Source: Propionibacteriaceae bacterium (GTDB lineage: Bacteria > Actinomycetota > Actinomycetes > Propionibacteriales > Propionibacteriaceae). Taken from it: a DNA stretch of 64,000 bases. Below the pieces are notes generated by a model. It searched no databases, had not been told where the DNA came from, and worked only from the letters and a program-made list of their open reading frames with translations. Position numbers and translations under genes: made by a program. Location of the stretch: positions 1 through 64,000 of the forward strand of contig CAJPNZ010000001.1 of NCBI GenBank assembly GCA_905372155.1, read 5' to 3'. This document shows positions 42,400-51,856 of the stretch, one piece after another (position 1 is the first letter of the stretch; every line of letters starts with the position of its first letter).

Positions 42400-43734
42400 T
42401 TGATCGCGGTGGTGGCCACCTTCGGTGGTGTGCTGTTCGGTTACGACACCGGGGTCATCAACGGTGCCCTGGGCTCCATGAAACCCGATTTAGGGTTGAC
42501 CGACTGGACCACCAGTTTCGTCACCTCAATCCTGATATTCGGGGCTGCGATCGGCGGTGTGTGCGAGGGGAGCGTCTCCACTCGTTTCAGCCGGAAGCGC
42601 GGCATCCAGTCCCTGGGCCTGATCTTCATGGTGGGAACCCTCGGCTGTGTTCTTTCCCCCGAGCTGGGTGGTGCTGGCGGTCTTCCGGTTCATCCTGGGG
42701 CTGGCGGTCGGTGGGGCGTCCGCGGTGGTGCCGTCTTCCTGGCCGAGATCGTGCCCTCCGAGACGCGGGGCCGGATGGTCACGCGCAATGAGTTCGGGAT
42801 CGTCTTCGGCCAGTTCCTGGCTTTCGTCATCAATGCGGTCATCCACAACTACTGGGTGAGGCATCAACGGGATCTGGCGCGTGATGCTGCTGGTCGCGGT
42901 GCTGTCCGCGTTCGGCCCGTTCTTCGGGATGCTGCGGGTTCCCGAGTCGCCGTGCTGGCTGGTGGCCAAGGGGCGGGCGAGGAGGATCACGAGGTGCTGA
43001 AGCTGATCCGCTCCCCGAAACGGACCGACGCCGAATTGGAGGAGGTCCGGCTCCTGGTGGAGGAGGACCGTGAGGCGGTCCGGATGGGCTGGTCGGTGAT
43101 CCTGCACACTGGGTGGATCCGCAGGGCCGTGCTGATCGGGGCGTTCTCCCAGTTCAGCGGCATCAACGTGATCATGTACTACGGGACTGAGCTGTTGAAG
43201 ACCTCGGGATTCTCCGCCGATTCCGCTATCCTCGCGAACACCCTCAACGGCGTGGCCTCCATGATCGGTGTGACTCTCGCGGCGATGACCACCAACTGTT
43301 TCCGCAGGCGCACGATGATCATCCTGGACTTTTGCCTGATGACCTTCTTCCACGTCCTGGTCGGGCTCTCCGCCCAGCTCGTTCCCGACGAGTTCGGCGG
43401 CAAGCCCTACCTGATCCTCGTGCTCGTCGCGCTGTTCGTGTTCTCCATGCAGGCCTTCACCGGCCCGCTCAGCTGGCTGTTGCTGTCCGAGATGTTCCCG
43501 CTGAGGACGCGTTCCTTCGCGATGGGATCCTCCGTGTTCATGCTGTGGCTCGCGAACGGCCTGGTCACGCTGGGATTCCTGCCGATGGTGACCGCGGTCG
43601 GGGTCGGGCCGACCTTCGGGATCTTCGCCCTGCTCAGTGCGATCGCGATCTGGTTCATGGTGCGTTACGTGCCCGAGAGCTCCGGCAAGGCACTCGAAGC
43701 CGTCGAGGCCGAGTCCCGCGCCCACGGGGTATAG
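42400..43734 (+). pseudogene. MFS sugar porter with several frameshifts
   Basis: A sugar/H+ symporter family protein: FGGVLFGYDTGVINGAL, FSRKRGIQSLGLIFMVGTL, AEIVPSETRGRMVTRNEFGI, FSQFSGINVIMYYGTELL, LLLSEMFPLRTRSFAMG and RYVPESSGKALE. The frame is interrupted twice by paired shifts. Residues that should read SWVVLAVFRFILGLAVGGAS lie in another frame between about 42656 (a CCCCC run) and 42732. IWRVMLLVAVLSAFGPFFGM lies in another frame between about 42855 and 42985. The nominal open frame therefore encodes two scrambled helices. The start is also unclear (TTG 42400). It is probably inactive unless these are sequencing errors. Confidence 0.75.
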
Positions 43735-43769
43735 ACAACCCAGAATCCTGCCCATCACGCCCGTTTTGT

Positions 43770-43806
43770 GGGGCGTGCCGGAGTTTCATCGGCCCCGGCA
43801 CGCCCC
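43770..43806 (+). terminator. Strong hairpin between sugar porter and lysA
   Basis: A 12-bp perfect stem GGGGCGTGCCGG / CCGGCACGCCCC with a 13-nt loop, followed by TTCT. It ends 20 nt before the lysA ATG and separates the two genes. A role in the lysA leader is a less likely alternative. Confidence 0.65.
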
Positions 43807-43826
43807 TTCTGGCAAGCTTTGACCTC

Positions 43827-45230
43827 ATGACCCACGCTCACATCGCCGGCTCGATCCATGCCGACGTCGCCAAAACGGGGCCGCAGTGGCTCACGTTGCC
43901 CGAGAACCTCAACCAGCTACGTGCGGAACTGTGGCCCGCAGGAACCGGGCGGGATGGGTTGGGCCGCATCGTGATCGGTGGGGTCCCCCTGACGCGGGTC
44001 GCGGCCGAGCAGGGCACACCCGCCTACGTGATCGATGAACAGGACTTCCGCACCAGGGCGCGGTCCTTCCGCGACAACTTCGCCGGATGGCGGGTCTACT
44101 ACGCGGGAAAGGCCCTGCTGACCCGGGCGGTGGCGCGCTGGGTGGCCGAGGAGGGGCTCCACATGGACGTGACGACCATGGGGGAGATGCGGATCGCTCT
44201 GGCCGGGGGGATGCCGGCGGAGCGGCTCGGGTTCCACGGCAACAACAAGTCGGCGGAGGAGATCCGTTTCGCCCTGGAGCGGGGGGTCGGGCGCATCATC
44301 GTCGACTCCTTCCACGAAATAGACCGCATCGAGACCGCCTGCCGGGAGCTCGGGAGGAGGGCCCATGCGCTGGTGCGGGTCACCACCGGGGTGGAGGCAC
44401 ACACGCACGAGTACATCGCCACGGCCCACGAGGACCAGAAATTCGGTCTGTCCATTCTCGGGGGCCACGCCCTCGCGGCGCTGGTGCGGTGCCATTCGTC
44501 GCCCTTCATCGAGCTGCGTGGCATCCACAGCCACATCGGTTCCCAGATCTTCGAGACCCACGGTTTCGAGGTGGCGATCCGTCGCACGCTGCGGCTGGCG
44601 GAGCAGTTCCGTGTCGCCACCGGGGTGGAGCTGGCGGAACTGGACCTCGGGGGCGGATTCGGAATCGCCTACACGGAGGCCGATTCACCCATGCCGACCG
44701 ACGTCCTCGCCCAAGCCTTCGAGGACATCCTCGACCACGAGTGCCGGGGTTTCGGATTGAAACGCCCCGAGCTCAGCATCGAACCGGGCCGCGCCATCTG
44801 TGGTCCGGCAGGAGTAGCCCTGTACGAGGTCGGGACCGTGAAGGTCGTGGAGCTGGAGAACGGGCGTTCGCGCACCTACGTCTCGGTTGACGGGGGCATG
44901 AGCGACAACATCCGCCCCGCCCTGTATGCCGCCGAGTATTCCTGTGCCCTGGCGAACCGGGTCTCGGAGGCCGAGCCCGTGCTGGCACGGGTCGTGGGGA
45001 AGCACTGCGAGGGTGGCGACATCCTGATCCGGGACGTTTTCCTGCCCCGGGACATCCGCCCCGGCGACCTGATCGCTGTCCCCGGGTCCGGGGCGTATTG
45101 CCGATCGATGGCCAATAACTACAATCAGGTTCCGAAACCGCCCCTGCTGGCGGTGTGCCAGGGGGAGACACGAACGCTTCTCAGGCGGGAGACCCTGGAA
45201 GACCTGATGCGACTTGACGTAGGGGAGTGA
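43827..45230 (+). CDS. lysA: Diaminopimelate decarboxylase
   Basis: Converts meso-diaminopimelate to lysine using PLP. At 467 residues it is the longer actinobacterial type. Motifs: VYYAGKALLT with the PLP lysine (about 95), GFHGNNKSAEEI, GIHSHIGSQI, DLGGGFGIAY, EPGRAICGPAG, VDGGMSDNIRPALY and the active-site Cys in HCEGGDIL. ATG 43827 is chosen by family start; the upstream frame belongs to the sugar porter region. It is followed after 2 nt by hom, so lysine and threonine genes share a transcript. Confidence 0.94.
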   Translation: MTHAHIAGSIHADVAKTGPQWLTLPENLNQLRAELWPAGTGRDGLGRIVIGGVPLTRVAAEQGTPAYVIDEQDFRTRARSFRDNFAGWRVYYAGKALLTRAVARWVAEEGLHMDVTTMGEMRIALAGGMPAERLGFHGNNKSAEEIRFALERGVGRIIVDSFHEIDRIETACRELGRRAHALVRVTTGVEAHTHEYIATAHEDQKFGLSILGGHALAALVRCHSSPFIELRGIHSHIGSQIFETHGFEVAIRRTLRLAEQFRVATGVELAELDLGGGFGIAYTEADSPMPTDVLAQAFEDILDHECRGFGLKRPELSIEPGRAICGPAGVALYEVGTVKVVELENGRSRTYVSVDGGMSDNIRPALYAAEYSCALANRVSEAEPVLARVVGKHCEGGDILIRDVFLPRDIRPGDLIAVPGSGAYCRSMANNYNQVPKPPLLAVCQGETRTLLRRETLEDLMRLDVGE

Positions 45231-45232
45231 GC

Positions 45233-46546
45233 ATGGTTGAGGAGACTTCGCCATTGAAAGTGGCACTGCTCGGTGCCGGTGTGGTTGGTTCCCAGGTGGC
45301 CCGAATCCTGAGTCAGGAGGCGGACTCCTTGCGTCAGCGCATCGGCCGGCCCTTGGAACTCGTCGGTATCGGGGTGCGCAGGCTGGACGTGGAACGTCCC
45401 GGTATCGACCCCGGCCTGTTCACCACGGACGTGCACGGACTGGTCACGCGCGGCGACCTGGATCTCGTCATCGAGGTGATCGGCGGTATCGAGCCCGCGC
45501 GAACCCTGCTCACCGAGGCCATGAACGCGGGTGCCTCCGTGGTCACCGCCAACAAGGCGTTGCTGGCCGAGGACCTGGCGCAACTGGGCGCAACAGCCAA
45601 GAATAACGGCGTCGATCTCTACTACGAGGCAGCGGTGGCGGGGGCGATTCCGATCATCCGACCCCTGCGGGAGTCCTTGGTCGGGGATGAAATCCGTGCG
45701 GTCATGGGGATCGTCAACGGCACCACCAACTACATTCTCGACCAGATGACCACGAATCACCTGAGCTTCGAGGTGGCGCTGCGCCAAGCCCAGGAGCTCG
45801 GTTTCGCGGAGGCCGATCCCACCGCCGACGTCGAGGGCAAAGACGCGGCTGCGAAGGCAGCGATCCTCGCGGGGCTGGCGTTCCACACCGAAGTACACAG
45901 CTCCGAGGTCTTCTGTGAGGGCATCGCGTCGGTGACGGAAACCGACATCCGGGCCGCCGACCGGATGGGTTGTGTGGTGAAACTGCTCGCTGTGGCCAAG
46001 CTGGCAGACGATGACCGGGTCATCGTCAAGGTTCATCCCACCATGGTTCCGAAGACCCACCCGCTGGCCTCCGTCTCTGGTGCCTACAACGCGATTTTCG
46101 TTGAGTCGGTCGAGGCGGGGCAGCTGATGTTTCTCGGACAGGGAGCTGGTGGCGCCCCCACGGCTTCCGCAGTCATGGGGGATGTGGTGACTGTGGCGCG
46201 CAACCGGGTGCGGGGAGCCGCTGGCCACCTCGGAACCGGATACACCAAGCGCGGGGTCGCCCCCATCGGGGACGCGACCAGCCGCTACTACATTCGTTTC
46301 CAGGTGGAGGACAAACCAGGTGTGCTGGCCAAGTGTGCCACCATCTTTGGAGCCCACCGGGTTTCCCTGCAAACCTGTCAGCAGTCCTACCTGGAAGGTT
46401 TGGGGCGCACGGACGGGTTCACCGCGGAGCTGAACTTCATGACCCACGATGCGCGTGAACAGGACCTCCAGGACGTCGTCGCGGCGCTGCGGGAGGCTCC
46501 TTTCATCGGGAACGCCATCGACTACATGCGCATCGAGGGCAAGTGA
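45233..46546 (+). CDS. hom: Homoserine dehydrogenase
   Basis: Reduces aspartate semialdehyde to homoserine for threonine and methionine synthesis. At 437 residues it has an N-terminal Rossmann fold (VALLGAGVVGSQVARIL), VVTANKALLA, GIVNGTTNYILDQMT, FAEADPTADVEGKDAAAKAA, and a C-terminal ACT domain (about 350-430) for feedback by threonine. ATG 45233, with AGGGGAG upstream, is preferred over GTG 45227, which overlaps the lysA stop. Its end overlaps the thrB GTG by 4 nt. Confidence 0.94.
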   Translation: MVEETSPLKVALLGAGVVGSQVARILSQEADSLRQRIGRPLELVGIGVRRLDVERPGIDPGLFTTDVHGLVTRGDLDLVIEVIGGIEPARTLLTEAMNAGASVVTANKALLAEDLAQLGATAKNNGVDLYYEAAVAGAIPIIRPLRESLVGDEIRAVMGIVNGTTNYILDQMTTNHLSFEVALRQAQELGFAEADPTADVEGKDAAAKAAILAGLAFHTEVHSSEVFCEGIASVTETDIRAADRMGCVVKLLAVAKLADDDRVIVKVHPTMVPKTHPLASVSGAYNAIFVESVEAGQLMFLGQGAGGAPTASAVMGDVVTVARNRVRGAAGHLGTGYTKRGVAPIGDATSRYYIRFQVEDKPGVLAKCATIFGAHRVSLQTCQQSYLEGLGRTDGFTAELNFMTHDAREQDLQDVVAALREAPFIGNAIDYMRIEGK

Positions 46547-47427
46547 GGCTCGCCGTACGCGTCCCGGCGAGCACCGCCAACCTGGGGTCGGGGTTCGACT
46601 GTGTGGGATTGGCCGTGGACTGGTTCGACGAACTGACCCTGGAAGTCTCGAGGGCCGGGGGGATCAACGTCGAGGTGACTGGTGAGGGTGCCCATCAGGT
46701 GCCTCGCGACGAGTCCCATCTCGTGGTGGCCACGCTGCTACACGCTCTGCAGCAGTGGGGAACGACTCCGCCCGGTGGTTTGCGGCTCACAGCGCACAAC
46801 ACGATTCCACACTCGCGCGGGCTCGGTTCTTCCGCGGCGGCCATAGTGGCTGGTTGCGCCTTGGCTCACGGCATCGCCTTTCCCGGTGAGGATCTGGATC
46901 GGGTCGAATTGACCCGGGTCTCCAGTTTTCTGGAGGGGCATCCCGACAATGCGGGTGCGGCTGTCTGGGGCGGTGCGATCCTGGCCTGGCTGGATGGTGA
47001 ACGGGTGGAACTGATCCGGTTGCGACCCGTGGAGGGTTTGCGGTGCCTTGCGTTCGTCCCCGATCTGGAAGTCCGCACCGAGGGGGCCAGAGCTGTCCTG
47101 CCCGACATGGTTCCCCGGAGAGACGCCGTGGCCCAGGCCGTGGCTGCCGCATCCCTTCCCCTGGCTCTTGAACAGCGTCCCGATCTGTTGTTGTCCGCAA
47201 CCAGGGACCGCTTGCACCAGTTCCAGAGAGCCGAGTTGATGCCGGCCTCCTGGTCGTTGCTGCGACGATTGCGGCGGGTAGGAGCTCCCGCGACCATCTC
47301 CGGGGCGGGGCCGACCGTTTTCGCGGTCGGGCTGGAGGACCAACTGGCGGAAGCGGAGTCTGTTGAACACGAAGGATTCCAACGCCATGATCTCGTGCCG
47401 GGCGGGGGAGTGCAGCTCTTGGATTGA
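46543..47427 (+). CDS. thrB: Homoserine kinase
   Basis: A 294-residue GHMP kinase that phosphorylates homoserine before threonine synthase. Motifs: RVPASTANLGSGFDCVGLAV, the ATP loop HNTIPHSRGLGSSAAAIVAG, LEGHPDNAGAAVWGG and GAGPTVFAVG. GTG 46543 overlaps the hom stop (GTGA). Threonine synthase (thrC), often between hom and thrB, is absent here. The gene ends a three-gene lysA-hom-thrB unit. Confidence 0.93.
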   Translation: MRLAVRVPASTANLGSGFDCVGLAVDWFDELTLEVSRAGGINVEVTGEGAHQVPRDESHLVVATLLHALQQWGTTPPGGLRLTAHNTIPHSRGLGSSAAAIVAGCALAHGIAFPGEDLDRVELTRVSSFLEGHPDNAGAAVWGGAILAWLDGERVELIRLRPVEGLRCLAFVPDLEVRTEGARAVLPDMVPRRDAVAQAVAAASLPLALEQRPDLLLSATRDRLHQFQRAELMPASWSLLRRLRRVGAPATISGAGPTVFAVGLEDQLAEAESVEHEGFQRHDLVPGGGVQLLD

Positions 47428-47847
47428 GCGATACGGGTGTCTCAGTGCCCGAGTGGTGTGCAACCAGGCACGTGAGCACTGCGGTCAGCCTCTGGGCGCG
47501 GGCACAACGATTTCAATGAAGTCCTGCGGGTGGAGGCCGGGCCCTGTGATCGCCCCGGTTGAGACCTGATCGTGTTGCTTCGTGAGCGTGGATGACGTGA
47601 AGGGGATCCGCGGTTGCGCGTGAGCTTGTGCGCAGAGCTCCACGGCAACGCCCCGGAACCGCCTCGAACCCCTTTCCGTAACGCCAGCTGGGGAGAAGGA
47701 CAGGTTTCGTGTTACTATTTCGGCAGTCAACTGAACGGCGTCGGTGGCGGTTTCTTTTACCACCGTGAAATGAGCGCTTTGACTAGACACTTCACCGGCT
47801 GGGCATTTTTCAGTGCCACCGGTTTCCTGAGTTAAGGAAGGCATTCC
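47428..47847 (+). other. Long intergenic leader upstream of rho
   Basis: This 420-nt stretch between thrB and rho holds no convincing gene. TACTAT (47713-47718) could be a -10 element without a clear -35. A small hairpin CGGTGG/CCACCG (47742-47765) lies nearby. A 21-codon frame (ATG about 47770 to TAA 47835) ends 12 nt before the rho start but has no ribosome-binding site. Long leaders before rho are common because Rho controls its own transcription, so an autoregulatory role is plausible. Confidence 0.4.
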
Positions 47848-49587
47848 GTGACCGAATCCGGTTCCAGCTCCCTGGCAGACCTGAAGCTCCCCGAGCTTAA
47901 GAAGATGGCAGCAGGGATGGGTATCAAGGGCACTTCCGCGATGCGCAAGGGTGATCTGATCGCCGCGATTTCCGGCGGGGTCAACGTCCCTACCAAGCCT
48001 GAACACAAAGCCCGCACCTCACGTCCTAGGAAGAGGGCCGAGGTCGAACCGCAACTTCCTGTGGAGGCGCCGGAACACGTCGGTCCCGAGCAGCCGAAAG
48101 AGGAGAAAGCGGAACCCGAATCCCCCACTCAACAGTCCCAGCCACGGGTGGACGGCGAAGGCATCAGTCGCAACCGACGCCGCCGCGAACGCAACAAGGA
48201 GCGTGACCGCGCGGCTCAGGAAGCGACGAACGAAGAGGTCGGAGAGCGTTTGGCCGCGGCACTCGGGCAGGCCGGTACCTCCACCACAGCACCTGTCCTC
48301 GCTCCGGCAAGCGCAGGCGCGGGTCGTTTCGAGGAGGAGAACGAGGGTGGACGTCGTGGACGACGCCGTCGCAACCGCGACCGCCAGAACCGTCGCAACC
48401 GCGGCTCCGGCGGCATGGACCGTTTCGAGAACGAACCCACAGTTTCCGAGGACGACGTGCTCGCAGCCGTTTCCGGGATCGTGGACATCCTCGACAACTA
48501 CGCCTTCGTTCGCACCACCGGGTACCTTCCCGGACCCAACGACGCCTACCTGCCGTTGGCAATGGTGCGTAGATTCGGGTTGCGTAGAGGCGATGTGATC
48601 GTCGGCGCCATCCGCACCCCCCGGGAAGGTGAGCGCAGGGAGAAGTACAATCCGCTGGTGCGGATCGACTCCATCAATGGCGACGATCCCGAGAAGGCGA
48701 AGCAGCGTCCCGAGTTTGCGAAACTGACACCCCTCTACCCCCAGGAGAAGCTCCGTCTCGAAACGGTCAACACGCACCTGACGGGTCGCGTCATCGACCT
48801 GGTTGCCCCGATCGGCAAGGGACAGCGTGGCCTCATCGTTTCCCCACCCAAGGCCGGCAAGACGATGGTGATGCAGGCCATCGCGAACGCGATCGCCGCG
48901 AACAACCCCGAGGTCCACCTCATGGTGGTCCTCGTCGACGAGCGTCCCGAGGAGGTCACGGACTTCCAGCGGACCGTCTCCGGCGAAGTGATCGCATCCA
49001 CCTTCGACCGTCCCGCCGAGGACCACACCGTGGTCGCCGAACTGGCCATCGAACGTGCCAAGCGTCTCGTCGAACTCGGTCATGACGTGGTGGTCCTGCT
49101 CGACGGCATCACTCGCTTGGGCCGGGCGTACAACCTGGCGGCCCCGGCCTCCGGGCGTATCCTTTCCGGCGGCGTCGATTCCGCGGCCCTCTACCCACCC
49201 AAGAAGTTTTTCGGCGCGGCCCGCAACATAGAGAACGGCGGTTCCCTGACGATCCTGGCGACTGCTCTCATCGAGACCGGGTCCCGGATGGACGAGGTCA
49301 TCTTCGAGGAGTTCAAGGGCACGGGCAACATGGAGCTCAGGCTCGCCAGGCAGCTCGCCGACAAGCGGATCTTCCCCGCGATCGACGTGGACGCCTCCGG
49401 GACCCGCCGTGAAGACCTGTTGCTCGGCCGCGACGAGCTGAACATCATCTGGAAGCTGCGTCGCGCGCTCTCCGGGCTCGACGACCAGGCCGCCCTGGAG
49501 ACCCTGCTGGCAAGGATGCGCAAGACGCAGAACAACCACGAGTTCCTGCTCAGCGTCCTGAAGACCACTCCGGCCCAGGATGGCTGA
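47848..49587 (+). CDS. rho: Transcription termination factor Rho
   Basis: A 579-residue hexameric RNA helicase. The N-terminal Rho_N domain (LADLKLPELKKMAAGMGIKG) is followed by a long charged actinobacterial insert (about 50-190, rich in R, E, N and Q, including RRGRRRRNRDRQNRRNRG). Next come the RNA-binding domain (VSGIVDILDNYAFVRTTGYL), the P-loop SPPKAGKTMVMQAIA (about 332), Walker B DVVVLLDGITRLGRAYN, the Q-loop region PASGRILSGGVDSAAL and R-loop FKGTGNMEL. GTG 47848 has AAGGAAGG upstream. The insert is typical of high-GC Gram-positives and contributes RNA affinity. Confidence 0.96.
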   Translation: MTESGSSSLADLKLPELKKMAAGMGIKGTSAMRKGDLIAAISGGVNVPTKPEHKARTSRPRKRAEVEPQLPVEAPEHVGPEQPKEEKAEPESPTQQSQPRVDGEGISRNRRRRERNKERDRAAQEATNEEVGERLAAALGQAGTSTTAPVLAPASAGAGRFEEENEGGRRGRRRRNRDRQNRRNRGSGGMDRFENEPTVSEDDVLAAVSGIVDILDNYAFVRTTGYLPGPNDAYLPLAMVRRFGLRRGDVIVGAIRTPREGERREKYNPLVRIDSINGDDPEKAKQRPEFAKLTPLYPQEKLRLETVNTHLTGRVIDLVAPIGKGQRGLIVSPPKAGKTMVMQAIANAIAANNPEVHLMVVLVDERPEEVTDFQRTVSGEVIASTFDRPAEDHTVVAELAIERAKRLVELGHDVVVLLDGITRLGRAYNLAAPASGRILSGGVDSAALYPPKKFFGAARNIENGGSLTILATALIETGSRMDEVIFEEFKGTGNMELRLARQLADKRIFPAIDVDASGTRREDLLLGRDELNIIWKLRRALSGLDDQAALETLLARMRKTQNNHEFLLSVLKTTPAQDG

Positions 49588-49617
49588 GCCGATCGCGCCG
49601 AAGCTGCCGGGATTGTT

Positions 49618-49645
49618 TTGATTCGGCGGCATCGGCTGGCACAAT
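49618..49645 (+). promoter_or_regulatory. Possible promoter for rpmE
   Basis: TTGATT (49618-49623), a 16-nt spacer and CACAAT (49640-49645) lie about 70 nt before the rpmE start and after the rho stop, suggesting separate transcription of the rpmE-prfA group. Confidence 0.4.
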
Positions 49646-49714
49646 TGCAGGCCGTGCCGGTTCACGCCCACCGACGGTATGGCGACCCGGGAAGAACACA
49701 CCTAGGAGAAAATC

Positions 49715-49930
49715 ATGAAGCAGGGTATCCACCCCGATTACGTTGAGACGAAGGTCCACTGCACCTGTGGCAACACCTTCACCACCCGCAGCACATCGAA
49801 GAAGGGGGCTCTGAACGCCGACGTGTGTTCCGAGTGCCATCCCTTCTACACCGGCAAGCAGAAGATTCTCGACACCGGTGGTCGCGTCGCTCGTTTCGAG
49901 CGCATGTACGCCAAGAACAAGAAGAAGTGA
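49715..49930 (+). CDS. rpmE: 50S ribosomal protein bL31
   Basis: A 71-residue ribosomal protein of the zinc-binding (C+) type: MKQGIHPDYVETKVHCTCGN, then DVCSECHPFYTGKQK, with ligand cysteines in CTC and CSEC. Zinc-containing copies are usual under zinc-replete growth, and a zinc-free paralogue may exist elsewhere. AGGAGA lies before ATG 49715. prfA follows after 19 nt. Confidence 0.97.
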   Translation: MKQGIHPDYVETKVHCTCGNTFTTRSTSKKGALNADVCSECHPFYTGKQKILDTGGRVARFERMYAKNKKK

Positions 49931-49949
49931 GTTCGCGGAGCCTGCGAAA

Positions 49950-51017
49950 TTGTTCGAGAACGCGGATCCCCTGATCGCCGAGCACGATCGGCTCGAGGCC
50001 CAGCTGGCCGACCCGGCGACGCACGCCGACCCGGCGCTGATGCGCCGGGTCGGTCGTCGTTATGCGGCCCTGCGGCCCGTGGTCGAGGCCCTGGCCCTGT
50101 ACCGCGGGCTGGCCGCCGATCGGGAGGCTGCACTCGAACTCGCCGAGCAGGACCCCGTTTTTGCGGAGGAGGCCGGGGCGATCGAGGCGCGGCTGGAGGA
50201 GACCGCGGCGCGACTCACCCGGCTGCTGGCGCCGAGGGATCCGAACGACGACGCCGATGCGATCCTCGAGATCAAGTCCGGGGAGGGCGGCGAGGAGTCC
50301 GCGCTGTTCGTGGCCGACCTGCTGCGCATGTACCAGCGGTACGCAGAACAGGTCGGCTGGCATCTCGAGGTGCTGGACTCCCAGGCAACGGATCTCGGCG
50401 GGTTCAAGTCGGTGACGGTAGCCGTCAAGGGAACCGGCATCGACGGGGTCGGTCCCTACGGACGGCTCAAGTTCGAGGGCGGGGTGCACAGGGTCCAACG
50501 CGTTCCCGTCACCGAGGCCCAAGGACGCATCCACACCTCCGCTGCTGGTGTACTGGTCTCACCTGACATCGAGCCGGAGGAGTTGGAGATCAGCGAATCC
50601 GATCTCAGGATCGACGTGTTCCGCGCATCTGGGCCCGGCGGTCAGGGGGTGAACACCACGGACTCGGCGGTCAGGATCACTCACATTCCGACGGGGGTGG
50701 TGGTGAGCTGTCAGAACGAACGCTCCCAACTGCAGAATCGTGAACAAGCGATGCGGCTGCTGCGCTCCAGGCTGGCCGCCATCCGGGAGGCGAAAGCCGC
50801 GGAGGCGGCGTCCGCCGCCCGCAGGTCGCAGGTGCGCACGGTGGACCGCTCCGAACGGATCCGCACCTACAACTTCCCGGAGAACCGATTCGCCGACCAC
50901 AGGATCGGTTTCAAGGCCCACAACCTGGACCTGGTCCTGGCGGGGGCCCTGGCGCCCGTGCTCGACGCGCTGGCCGAGGCCGACCTGGCCGAACGGCTGT
51001 CCGGACCAGACCGATGA
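49950..51017 (+). CDS. prfA: Peptide chain release factor 1, TTG start
   Basis: A 355-residue factor that reads UAA/UAG and releases the peptide. The GGQ loop is in ASGPGGQGVNTTDSAV, and the stop-codon recognition PxT-type motif is RVPVTEAQGRIHTSAAG. TTG 49950 is chosen because homologues start near LFENADPLIAEHDRL and GGAG lies 9 nt upstream; no ATG or GTG is in frame between the rpmE stop and this point. It overlaps prmC, whose product methylates this GGQ glutamine, by 4 nt. Confidence 0.93.
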   Translation: MFENADPLIAEHDRLEAQLADPATHADPALMRRVGRRYAALRPVVEALALYRGLAADREAALELAEQDPVFAEEAGAIEARLEETAARLTRLLAPRDPNDDADAILEIKSGEGGEESALFVADLLRMYQRYAEQVGWHLEVLDSQATDLGGFKSVTVAVKGTGIDGVGPYGRLKFEGGVHRVQRVPVTEAQGRIHTSAAGVLVSPDIEPEELEISESDLRIDVFRASGPGGQGVNTTDSAVRITHIPTGVVVSCQNERSQLQNREQAMRLLRSRLAAIREAKAAEAASAARRSQVRTVDRSERIRTYNFPENRFADHRIGFKAHNLDLVLAGALAPVLDALAEADLAERLSGPDR

Positions 51018-51856
51018 GGGCCTGGGACTTGGTCCTGGAGGTCTCGGAGCAGCTGGCGGAGGCGGGTGTCACCACCCCGGCGGCTGATGCTCGCTGGCTC
51101 GTCTGTCACGCCCTGGGATGCGACTCAGCGACGCTGGTCCTTCGAGACGCGTCATCCGGGGACCGCGATAGAGTGGCGGGTTTCGTTGCGCGACGGAGAA
51201 CCGGGGAGCCGGTCCAGTACATCACGGGATGGGCCCCGTTCCGCTACGAAACCCTCGCGGTCGGGCCGGGGGTCTTCATACCGCGTCCCGAGACGGAACT
51301 GCTGGTGGACGAGGTGCTCGGGCATCTGGCGGGCCTGCCCGCCGGGAAACGCCGCGTGGTTGAACTGTGTGCCGGGTCGGGGGCCATCACCCGGAGCCTC
51401 GCGAGGGAGCGTGGTGGCCTGGAACTGCACGCAGTGGAGTGTTCCTCCGACGCGTGGCCCTGGCTGCTGCGAAACCTCGAGGGCCTCGGGGTGGACTCCC
51501 GCCGGGAGGACATGTCCGAGGCCTTCCACGATCTCGATGCCCGGGCCGACGTCGTGGTGGCGAACCCGCCCTATGTTCCCGCCGGCCTGCGCGGCCGGCT
51601 CCCGGTGGAGGTGGGCCACGAACCGGCCGAGGCGCTGTTCGGTGGCGAGGACGGACTGAAGGCCATTCGGGTCGTCCACTCGGTGGCGCGCAGGCTCCTG
51701 GTACCGGGAGGCCTGGTTGCCATGGAACACGACCAGTCGCACGCCGAACAGGTCCGGGGAATCTTCTCCGACGGTTTCTCCAATATCCGAACGGTGCGCG
51801 ACCTGACGGGCCACCCCCGGCACCTCGTAGCCAGACGTGGCAGGATTGGCGGGTGA
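51014..51856 (+). CDS. prmC: Release-factor glutamine N5-methyltransferase
   Basis: A 280-residue SAM-dependent methyltransferase that modifies the Gln of the GGQ motif in RF1 and RF2. An N-terminal helical domain (about 1-80, ending PVQYITGWAPF) is followed by a Rossmann domain with VVELCAGSGAITRSLA and the catalytic NPPYVP. ATG 51014 overlaps prfA (ATGA), and its stop overlaps the GTG of tsaC, so the three proteins are coupled. Confidence 0.94.
   Translation: MRAWDLVLEVSEQLAEAGVTTPAADARWLVCHALGCDSATLVLRDASSGDRDRVAGFVARRRTGEPVQYITGWAPFRYETLAVGPGVFIPRPETELLVDEVLGHLAGLPAGKRRVVELCAGSGAITRSLARERGGLELHAVECSSDAWPWLLRNLEGLGVDSRREDMSEAFHDLDARADVVVANPPYVPAGLRGRLPVEVGHEPAEALFGGEDGLKAIRVVHSVARRLLVPGGLVAMEHDQSHAEQVRGIFSDGFSNIRTVRDLTGHPRHLVARRGRIGG

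Noticed and set aside
42526..43758. 410-residue antisense frame over the sugar porter
   Set aside because: The complementary strand clearly encodes MFS helices; the antisense frame is His/Glu/Asp-rich shadow.
47614..47835. 73-residue frame upstream of rho
   Set aside because: No ribosome-binding site or family resemblance; only the last 21 codons are mentioned as a possible leader.
48019..49701. 560-residue antisense frame over rho
   Set aside because: Rho is certain on the other strand; the antisense product has no recognisable domain.
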